Source of the DNA: Curtobacterium sp. ZW137
Lineage (GTDB): Bacteria; Actinomycetota; Actinomycetes; Actinomycetales; Microbacteriaceae
Length of the DNA stretch: 64,000 nucleotides
Assembly (NCBI RefSeq): GCF_003762905.1
Contig: NZ_RJKS01000002.1
Location: forward strand, 62,001-126,000
Direction of reading: 5' to 3'
Shown one piece after another: positions 57,857 to 64,000 of the stretch; the first letter of the stretch is position 1; each line of letters starts with the position of its first letter. The notes beneath the pieces were generated by a model, which saw only the letters and a list, made by a program, of their open reading frames with translations, made no database searches and had not been told where the DNA came from. A program made the position numbers and the translations under genes.

Positions 57857-60436
57857 GTGCCAGGAGAGAACCTCACCCGTATCGAAGCCCAGGAACGTGC
57901 CGCGATCGTCGACGTGCAGTCGTACGACGTCGAGCTCGACCTCACCCGTGGGGCCGAGTCCTTCGGCAGCACCACCCGGGTGCGCTTCACCGCGACGCCC
58001 GGTGCGTCGACCTTCATCGACGCGATCACGAAGGCCGTGCACTCCGTCGAACTGAACGGCACCGCGCTCGACGTCGCGGCCGTGAACGACGGCGTCCGCA
58101 TCCAGCTCGCCGACCTGCAGGCCGAGAACGAGCTCGTGGTCGTGGCCGACGCCCTCTACACGAACACCGGTGAGGGCCTCCACCGCTTCGTGGACCCCGT
58201 CGACGACGAGGTCTACCTGTACTCCCAGTTCGAGGTGCCCGACTCCCGCCGGATGTTCGCGGTGTTCGAGCAGCCCGACCTCAAGGCCGAGTTCACCTTC
58301 ACCGTCACCGCACCGTCGCGCTGGCAGGTCGTCTCGAACTCCCCCACGCCCGAGCCCCGCGTGGACGGCGAGATCGCCACGTGGGCCTTCCCGCCCACCA
58401 CCCGGATCTCGAGCTACATCACCGCCCTCGTCGCCGGTCCGTACGAAGTCGTCCGCAGCGAGCTGACCTCGAGCGACGGCCGCACCATCCCCCTCGGCAT
58501 CTTCGCGCGGAAGTCGCTCGCCGGGTACCTGGACCCCGAGTACGTGTTCGACATCACGCGCAAGGGCTTCACCTACTACGAGGACAAGTTCGACGTCCCG
58601 TACCCGTTCGAGAAGTACGACCAGCTGTTCGTGCCCGAGTTCAACGCGGGTGCGATGGAGAACGCCGGCGCGGTGACCTTCACCGAGACCTACGTCTTCC
58701 GCTCGAAGGTCACGGACGCCATCAAGGAGCGCCGGGTCGTCACGATCCTGCACGAGCTCGCGCACATGTGGTTCGGCGACCTCGTCACGATGAAGTGGTG
58801 GAACGACCTCTGGCTGAACGAGTCCTTCGCCGAGTGGGCGTCGACGATCGCCACCGCTGAAGCCACCGAGTGGACCGAGGCCTGGACGACGTTCCAGGCG
58901 ATGGAGAAGTCCTGGGCCTACCGCCAGGACCAGCTCCCCTCGACCCACCCGATCGTCGCGACGATCAACGACCTCGAAGACGTGCAGGTCAACTTCGACG
59001 GCATCACGTACGCCAAGGGCGGCTCCGTCCTGAAGCAGCTCGTGGCGTGGGTCGGCATCGACGCGTTCTTCGCCGGGGTGTCCGCGTACTTCAAGAAGCA
59101 CCACCACTCCAACACCGAGCTCAAGGACCTGCTCGTCGAGCTCGAGACCACGAGCGGCCGTGAACTCACCGAGTGGTCGAAGCTGTGGCTCGAGACCGCC
59201 GGGGTGAACACGCTCCGCCCGGAGATCGAGACCGACGAGTCCGGCGTGATCACGTCGTTCGCGGTGCTGCAGGAAGCACCGGCGGACTACCCGACGCTCC
59301 GCCCGCACCGCCTCGCGATCGGCGTCTACACGTTCCAGCAGGACGCCGACGCACCGTTCGGCGCTGACACCGCGTCCTCCGGCGGCAAGCTCGAGCGCAT
59401 CCACCGCGTCGAGATCGACGTCGACGGTGCCCGCACCGAAGTCCCCGAGCTCGTCGGCCAGCACCGCGGCGACCTCGTGCTCCTCAACGACGACGACCTG
59501 GCGTACGCCAAGATCCGTCTCGACGAGCAGTCCCGCCGCACCGCGATCGAGCACCTCGCCTCGATCGCGAACCCGCTCGCGCGTTCGATCGTGTGGGGCG
59601 CGATGTGGGACGCCACCCGCGACGCCGAGTCCCCCGCCAGCGACTACGTCCGCCTCGTGCTCGGCAACATCGCGACCGAGACCGAGTCGACGACGATCCG
59701 CACGACGCTCTCGCAGCTGCTCCTCACCGCACGGAACTACGTCGCACCGGCGAAGGCCGACGCCACGATCCGCACCGTGGGCGAGACGCTCTGGCAGCTC
59801 GCGGCCTCGGCCGAGGCCGGCTCGGACGCACAGTTCCAGTTCGTGAAGTTCTTCGCGCAGATCGCCTCCACGCCGGAACACGTCGCGACGCTGTCCGGGC
59901 TCCGCGACGGCTCGGTCACGCTGAGCGGGCTCGAGATCGACACCGACCTGCGCTGGGAGCTCCTCGAGGGCCTTGTCCTCGCGGGTGCCGCCGGCGACGC
60001 CGAGGTGGATGCCGAGCTCGCGGCGGATCGCACCGCCTCGGGCGAGCAGGCCGCCGCTCGGGCACGCGCGACGATCCCCACCGCCGAGGGCAAGCTCGCG
60101 GCGTTCTCCTCGCTCGTCGACTCGGACGCGCTGCCGAACGCGATCGTGCGCCAGACGACGGTCGGGTTCCAGCACGCGAACTCGCCGGTCGTGCTCGAGG
60201 GCCTCGTCGCGAAGTACTTCGACGTGCTGACGCGCATCTGGGCCGAGCGGAGCTACCACATCGCCGACACGATCGTCACCGGGCTCTACCCGGCGCCGCT
60301 CGCATCGGTCGAGCTCCGTGACGCCGCGACCGCATGGCTCGACGCGCACCCGGAGACCCCGGCGCTCCGTCGCATCGTGACCGAGAACCTGGCGGGCACC
60401 GAGCGTGCCCTGCGGGTCCAGGCCGCGGACGCCTGA
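57857..60436 (+). CDS. pepN: Aminopeptidase N, M1 family
   Basis: Zinc aminopeptidase of 859 residues that removes N-terminal residues from peptides. GAMEN exopeptidase motif (near 265), HELAH (His298 to His302) and the third ligand in NESFAEW. The C-terminal ERAP1-like helical domain runs to the end. GTG 57857 follows a GGAG site by 6 bases. It completes peptide breakdown with the M3 and importer-linked peptidases. Confidence 0.97.
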   Translation: MPGENLTRIEAQERAAIVDVQSYDVELDLTRGAESFGSTTRVRFTATPGASTFIDAITKAVHSVELNGTALDVAAVNDGVRIQLADLQAENELVVVADALYTNTGEGLHRFVDPVDDEVYLYSQFEVPDSRRMFAVFEQPDLKAEFTFTVTAPSRWQVVSNSPTPEPRVDGEIATWAFPPTTRISSYITALVAGPYEVVRSELTSSDGRTIPLGIFARKSLAGYLDPEYVFDITRKGFTYYEDKFDVPYPFEKYDQLFVPEFNAGAMENAGAVTFTETYVFRSKVTDAIKERRVVTILHELAHMWFGDLVTMKWWNDLWLNESFAEWASTIATAEATEWTEAWTTFQAMEKSWAYRQDQLPSTHPIVATINDLEDVQVNFDGITYAKGGSVLKQLVAWVGIDAFFAGVSAYFKKHHHSNTELKDLLVELETTSGRELTEWSKLWLETAGVNTLRPEIETDESGVITSFAVLQEAPADYPTLRPHRLAIGVYTFQQDADAPFGADTASSGGKLERIHRVEIDVDGARTEVPELVGQHRGDLVLLNDDDLAYAKIRLDEQSRRTAIEHLASIANPLARSIVWGAMWDATRDAESPASDYVRLVLGNIATETESTTIRTTLSQLLLTARNYVAPAKADATIRTVGETLWQLAASAEAGSDAQFQFVKFFAQIASTPEHVATLSGLRDGSVTLSGLEIDTDLRWELLEGLVLAGAAGDAEVDAELAADRTASGEQAAARARATIPTAEGKLAAFSSLVDSDALPNAIVRQTTVGFQHANSPVVLEGLVAKYFDVLTRIWAERSYHIADTIVTGLYPAPLASVELRDAATAWLDAHPETPALRRIVTENLAGTERALRVQAADA

Positions 60437-60450
60437 GTCTGAACCCGATC

Positions 60451-60496
60451 GGCGGGGCCTTGGCGTTCATCCAGGAGCGCCAAGGCCCCGCCCTTT
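60451..60496 (+). terminator. Terminator of pepN
   Basis: Perfect 15-bp stem (60451-60465 with 60478-60492), 12-nt loop, followed by CTTTA. It is 14 bases past the pepN stop and upstream of the channel gene. Confidence 0.8.
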
Positions 60497-60510
60497 AGCA
60501 TCGACCGGAT

Positions 60511-61572
60511 ATGACCTCCGCTGCAGACGACACCTCGAAGCTCATCTCGAACGCGTTCACCCAGTTCGTGGAGACCTGGCACGTCCCGATCGTGATCGTC
60601 ATCACGATCCTCGCGGCGATCATCCTCCGGGTGATCCTCCGGCACTCGATCAAGGGCATCGTCGACCGCGTCGTGAACGGCGTGAAGAAGCGCCAGGGAG
60701 CGACGGACACGCAGGCGCTCATCGCCTCGCCCGTCCAGACCGCGCGTGTCGTCCAGCGCACCCGGACGCTCGGCAGTGTGCTGGAGAACCTCGCGACCGT
60801 GATCGTGGTCGTCATCGCGCTCGTCATCATCATCCCGCAGGTGATCCCGAACGCCGCGGTCGGCATCGTCGGCGGTGCCTCCCTCGTCGCCGCGGGTCTG
60901 GCCGTCGGTGCGCAGTCGATCGTGAAGGACCTGCTCTCCGGGATCTTCATGATCCTCGAGGACCAGGCCGGCGTCGGCGACGTCGTCGACACCGGGCAGG
61001 CGACCGGCGTGGTCGAGAACGTCGGGCTGCGGGTCATGCAGATCCGTGACGTGAACGGCATCCTCTGGTTCGTTCCGAACGGGCAGATCCTGCGCGTCGG
61101 CAACCTCTCGCAGGGTTGGTCGCGGGTGCTCGTCGACATCACGGTGCCCTACGACACCGACGTCGACGCGGTGCAGGACGCCCTGCTCGCGGCGGCCGTC
61201 CGGATGTCCCAGGAGCCCCGCTGGCGGCAGCGCATCGTCGAGAAGCCCGAGATCTGGGGGCTGCAGTCCATCAGCGACACGGGCATGGTGTTCCGCCTGG
61301 TCGTGAAGACCCGCGCGTCCGAGCTCGACGTCGTCGGCCGTGAACTCCGCATCCGCCTGAAGCAGGCGGTCGACGAGATCGGCATCACCCTCCCCGCGAT
61401 GGCGATGATCATGCCCCAGGGCTGGGAGAACGCGACCTCCATCAACGGGTTGCGCGCCGTCCGGACCCAGCCGACGCCGGCACCGACGAAGCCCCGGCGC
61501 GGCAAGAAGACGAACGTGTACGGGCAGCCGATCGAGACCGACCGGACCGAGCCCCGGAGGGACGACCGATGA
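60511..61572 (+). CDS. Mechanosensitive ion channel, MscS family
   Basis: Small-conductance channel of 353 residues that vents solutes on hypo-osmotic shock. Three membrane helices (about 25-45, 90-112, 115-140); the pore helix has the Gly/Ala-rich pattern VGIVGGASLVAAGLAVG, followed by the cytoplasmic beta domain (GVVENVGLRVMQIRDVNG). The C-terminal 35 residues are a basic, Pro/Thr-rich tail. TAGCAT (60496-60501) is a near promoter. ATGA overlap with the globin gene. Confidence 0.94.
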   Translation: MTSAADDTSKLISNAFTQFVETWHVPIVIVITILAAIILRVILRHSIKGIVDRVVNGVKKRQGATDTQALIASPVQTARVVQRTRTLGSVLENLATVIVVVIALVIIIPQVIPNAAVGIVGGASLVAAGLAVGAQSIVKDLLSGIFMILEDQAGVGDVVDTGQATGVVENVGLRVMQIRDVNGILWFVPNGQILRVGNLSQGWSRVLVDITVPYDTDVDAVQDALLAAAVRMSQEPRWRQRIVEKPEIWGLQSISDTGMVFRLVVKTRASELDVVGRELRIRLKQAVDEIGITLPAMAMIMPQGWENATSINGLRAVRTQPTPAPTKPRRGKKTNVYGQPIETDRTEPRRDDR

Positions 61573-62039
61573 CCGACACTCCTGCCCCGGGTCTGCCAAC
61601 CGGCCCCGGCGGCGTGCCCGCACAGCCGATCACGCTCCGGGTGGGGATGGGCGGCACGTCGGCGACCGGATCCCTCTTCGAGCGCGTCGGCGGCGCCCCG
61701 ACGTTCGACCGTCTGGTGCGCCGCTTCTACGACGGCGTCCAGACCGACGACGTGATCTGGCCGATGTACCCGCAGGACGACCTCGAGGGCGCGATCTCAC
61801 GCCTGTCGCTCTTCCTGCAGCAGTACTGGGGCGGCCCCGGCACCTACAGCGAGGAGCGCGGCCACCCGCGCCTGCGCATGCGGCACATGCCGTTCCGCAT
61901 CACCTCGGAGGCGCGGGAGCGCTGGCTGCACCACATGCGCGAAGCGGTCGAGTCCCTGGGGCTCGCGCCGCTCGACGAGGCGGAGCTGTGGGCGTACCTC
62001 GACCGCGCCGCGCACGCGATGACGAACGCGTTCGACTGA
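61569..62039 (+). CDS. glbO: Truncated haemoglobin, group II (GlbO)
   Basis: Haem-binding 2/2 globin of 156 residues for oxygen or nitric oxide chemistry. The N-terminal 33 residues are a Pro/Gly-rich extension. LFERVGGAPTFDRLVRRFY begins the globin fold; RGHPRLRMRHMPF carries the proximal His and the Trp-rich group II pocket (YWGGPGTYS). Coupled by ATGA to the channel gene, a frequent actinobacterial pair. Confidence 0.95.
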   Translation: MTDTPAPGLPTGPGGVPAQPITLRVGMGGTSATGSLFERVGGAPTFDRLVRRFYDGVQTDDVIWPMYPQDDLEGAISRLSLFLQQYWGGPGTYSEERGHPRLRMRHMPFRITSEARERWLHHMREAVESLGLAPLDEAELWAYLDRAAHAMTNAFD

Positions 62040-62065
62040 CGGGCGATCCGGGCGCACGCCCGCAG

Positions 62066-62107
62066 GGACGGGAGGCCCGGTGCCAGCTGGCACCGGGCCT
62101 CCCGTCC
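62066..62107. terminator. Terminator, globin / epimerase convergent gap
   Basis: Perfect 19-bp stem (62066-62084 with 62089-62107), loop AGCT. The stem shares GGACGGGAGGC and CGGTGCC with the tig terminator at 34684. Confidence 0.75.
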
Positions 62108-62142
62108 GTCATCCGGTCGCGTCCACGGTGCCGCACCCGCAT

Positions 62143-62229
62143 CGAGACGCCGCCCCGCCTGCGATGCGCCGTTCTGTGGCCGAGACGCCGCCTGATCCGG
62201 CGGCGTCTCGCCGAGTGTGCGGCGTCTCG
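62143..62229. repeat. GAGACGCCG palindrome cluster 2
   Basis: CGAGACGCCG direct copies at 62143 and 62181 are mirrored by CGGCGTCTCG at 62201 and 62220, giving an exact hairpin 62181-62210 with alternative pairings. It lies at the convergent globin/epimerase junction, as cluster 1 lies at 21294-21381. Confidence 0.7.
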
Positions 62230-62245
62230 CCGGGAGTGCGGTGTG

Positions 62246-63088
62246 TCAGCGCGCGTACGAGCCGGTGGCCAGGTCCTCGAGCAGGCTCGGACGCGTCGGC
62301 TGCCAGCCGTAGGCGGCACGCGCATGTGCGCCCGAGCACTCCTGGTGCATGAGGAGCGCGTCCGCGTACTCGGTACCGAGCCGCGCACGCGAGTCGTCGA
62401 CGCTCTCCGCCACCACCGGCGAGCCGTGCGCCGCCGCCTCGGCGATCTCCCGGACCGTCGGGTTGTCGCCCGTCGCCGCCAGGACGTAGCCGTCCTGCTC
62501 ACCGCGCTCGAGCGCGAGCACGTAGAGCGCACCGAGGTCGTCCGTGTGCACCGTCGCCCACCGCTCGGAGCCGTCGCCGACCAGGCGGACCTCGTGCTCG
62601 CCGTCGCCGACGAACATCGCCGGGATGCCCGCACCGTGCCCGTACACGATGCCCGGAGCGACGATCGTGGTGCGCACGGAGCTCGCGCGGACCACGGCCT
62701 CGTTCGCACCGCGCCACGCCGTCATCGCGGGGGGTGACGCCGGGGACTGCTCGGAGATGTCGGTCGAGTTGCCGAAGGTGAAGATGCCACCCGTGTGGAC
62801 GAAGGGCTTCGGGGTGCCCGCCAACGCGCCGAGCACGGTGGCGATGAAGGCCTCGTCGACGGCCTTCGCACTCGCGGTGTGCACGACGGCGTCGGCCTCG
62901 TGCGCGAGCCGCTCGACCACGTCGGTGTCGGTGACGTCCTCGACGAGCGCCCGGCCGCCGGCGTCACGGACGGCCTGCGCCTTCTGGTCGGAGCGGACGA
63001 TCGCGGTGACGTCGTGCCCGCGGGCGACGAGTGCGCGGAGGACGGAGGACCCGATGTAGCCGGACGCGCCGGTCAGGAAGACGTGCAT
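62246..63088 (-). CDS. NAD(P)-dependent epimerase/reductase, extended SDR
   Basis: Rossmann-fold oxidoreductase of 280 residues. Nucleotide motif TGASGYIGSSVLRAL at residues 6-20; VVHTASAKA and VTD-type acidic residues follow. The active-site Tyr is not in a clear YxxxK motif, so it resembles atypical SDRs (NmrA/epimerase-like) and may bind rather than catalyse. ATG 63088 starts MHVFLTGASG. Downstream of a tandem array. Confidence 0.9.
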   Translation of the reverse strand: MHVFLTGASGYIGSSVLRALVARGHDVTAIVRSDQKAQAVRDAGGRALVEDVTDTDVVERLAHEADAVVHTASAKAVDEAFIATVLGALAGTPKPFVHTGGIFTFGNSTDISEQSPASPPAMTAWRGANEAVVRASSVRTTIVAPGIVYGHGAGIPAMFVGDGEHEVRLVGDGSERWATVHTDDLGALYVLALERGEQDGYVLAATGDNPTVREIAEAAAHGSPVVAESVDDSRARLGTEYADALLMHQECSGAHARAAYGWQPTRPSLLEDLATGSYAR

Positions 63089-63121
63089 GACCCCAGCCAA
63101 CCACGCGCTGGTCCGGCGGTG

Positions 63122-63202
63122 GTCGGTGCTCGGCGGTCGGTGCTCGCCGGTCGCTGCTCGGTGCTCGCCGGTCGCTGCTCGGTGCTCGGTGCTCGGTGCT
63201 CG
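63122..63202. repeat. GGTGCTC tandem array
   Basis: Nested repeats of the heptamer GGTGCTC and 21-bp units (for example 63149-63169) fill the 114-bp gap between the unknown gene and the epimerase gene. Unit boundaries vary, which points to slippage. Confidence 0.8.
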
Positions 63203-63904
63203 CTAGGAGGCGAGGGTCCAGGCGCGACGCTTCACGAGGACGTGGCCCCGCGACGTCGTCAGGCGGCTCCACGGGCCGGTCTCGAACAACCGCACCGGGT
63301 CGTGCCCGAGGAACCCGAGACTCTCCCCCGCGAAGCCCGCACCAGCCGGGACGTGCTCGATGCCCGGGATGGGCGCACCCCAGACCTCGGAACGGACCTT
63401 GCGGACGATCGCTTCTCCGGCATTGGTCGGGACGGCGTCGGCGACCTCGGCGATGCCGGCCTTCGCGGCACGGCGGAGGAGCTCGGCCGAGATGTCCGGC
63501 AGCGGGATCCACCCGCCGCGGGGCGGGGAGATCGCCGCCCAGGTGACCGTGTGGACCTCGTGCGGGAGCTCGACCTCGATCGGGGTGGCACGGGTGGGGT
63601 CCGCGCCTTCGGCGTGCTCGGCGTCCTGCGCCTCGGCGAGCAGCCGGAGCCGTTCCTGGAACGACGCCAGCGGCACGACGGCGTCGATGGACGCCGGCTG
63701 CGTCAGCGAGAAGGTGCGCAGGCCGAGGACGGTCGGGAGCTCGTCGAGCAGGCCGATCGGGTACATGATCGCCGTGTAGACCGCGAGCACCCCCGAGTCG
63801 GCGATGAGTCGGACGGAGCCGTCCTCGACGCGCGCAGCACGTCCGAGGTACGTGCGGAGGTCTCCCAAGGAGGCGGCGTCGGGCAGCGTGAACGAGGTGC
63901 TCAT
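63203..63904 (-). CDS. Conserved unknown, soluble
   Basis: Unrecognised protein of 233 residues with no signal peptide or membrane helix. It has a mixed alpha/beta pattern, including LRTYLGRAARVEDGSVRLI, then YPIGLLDELPTVLGLRTFSL, and a C-terminal GESLGFLGHDPVRLFETGPW. Actinobacteria carry homologous sequences of similar length, but I know no function. A TAAGAT box (63920-63915) lies 10 bases from the ATG. Confidence 0.8.
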   Translation of the reverse strand: MSTSFTLPDAASLGDLRTYLGRAARVEDGSVRLIADSGVLAVYTAIMYPIGLLDELPTVLGLRTFSLTQPASIDAVVPLASFQERLRLLAEAQDAEHAEGADPTRATPIEVELPHEVHTVTWAAISPPRGGWIPLPDISAELLRRAAKAGIAEVADAVPTNAGEAIVRKVRSEVWGAPIPGIEHVPAGAGFAGESLGFLGHDPVRLFETGPWSRLTTSRGHVLVKRRAWTLAS

Positions 63905-63982
63905 GTCGTCGCCGATCTTACCGGGACGCGCTGTCAGCTCGGGGTCCGCGCGGTGCGACCCGGTCGTTCGTAGACTGCGGGA

Positions 63983-64000
63983 GTGGTGAACGGCGAACCG
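63983..64000 (+). CDS. Possible start of the next gene, cut by window edge
   Basis: GTG at 63983 lies 6 bases after TAGACT (63971-63976), the leaderless spacing seen elsewhere in this window. Only Val-Val-Asn-Gly-Glu-Pro is visible before the edge, so the product cannot be named. It would be divergent from the conserved unknown. Confidence 0.35.

Noticed and set aside
57734-60349. Long antisense frame over pepN
   Set aside because: Shadow of M1 aminopeptidase codons; no start signal or motif.

Overview
The window is about 70% G+C and reads as one chromosomal stretch of a high-GC actinobacterium. The order rplU-rpmA-obg beside an RNase E gene, the tig-clpP1-clpP2-clpX block, a two-protein membrane disulfide system (VKOR plus DsbA-like), a translational-type T-box on ileS, an actinobacterial LexA box and many apparently leaderless promoters all point to Actinobacteria. 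Gene content and the small conserved unknowns fit Microbacteriaceae, probably Curtobacterium or a close relative; that name is inference. No rRNA, CRISPR array, transposase, integrase or prophage was found. Two tRNA genes (Pro, Gly) are present.

Layout. 1-10750 is housekeeping: obg (cut by the window edge), rpmA, rplU, a DUF4031 gene, an RNase E gene followed by a Gln-rich membrane protein, VKOR and DsbA-like oxidative folding genes, ndk, a DUF4233 membrane protein and folC. 10747-14216 is ileS with its T-box leader. 14252-23054 holds a cation diffusion facilitator, a TetR regulator divergent from a complete five-component oligopeptide-type ABC importer, and an MFS symporter. 23283-29868 holds valS, a small unknown, a TetR/hydrolase divergent pair with two palindromic operators, and an M3 oligopeptidase. 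30204-36175 holds clpX, a ycnI-copC copper pair, clpP2, clpP1, tig and tRNA-Pro. 36233-43314 is more accessory: tRNA-Gly with a duplicated 3' end, a phosphotransferase, a LexA-box-controlled small gene, a two-component system with a secreted protein between kinase and regulator, and an AraC gene with a tandem duplication over its start. 43591-52115 is a single-direction peptide-uptake operon that mixes an ABC importer with two peptidase-like enzymes and a MarR regulator. 52274-64000 holds a PaiB-like protein, an amidohydrolase, a Nei glycosylase, rpiB, an XRE-cupin regulator with overlapping divergent GNAT, a DsbA-fold protein, pepN, a mechanosensitive channel with a truncated globin, an epimerase-like protein and a conserved unknown.

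How parts work together. Protein quality control (tig, ClpP1P2, ClpX), peptide uptake and peptide breakdown (two ABC peptide importers, M14 and serine peptidases, M3 peptidase, PepN) dominate. Many genes overlap by 1-4 bases (ATGA or GTGA), which shows tight translational coupling. Several genes start 6-7 bases downstream of a -10-like hexamer, so leaderless mRNAs appear common.

The most unusual content lies between genes. There is a short interspersed motif, GCCTCCAGGCCGG, in intergenic DNA and in protein N-termini. Two palindrome families sit only at convergent gene junctions. Several short GC-rich tandem arrays also occur. I found no large novel multi-gene system. The best candidates for undescribed biology are the interspersed motif, the convergent-junction palindromes, the LexA-controlled small protein, and the peptide-uptake operon with built-in peptidases.
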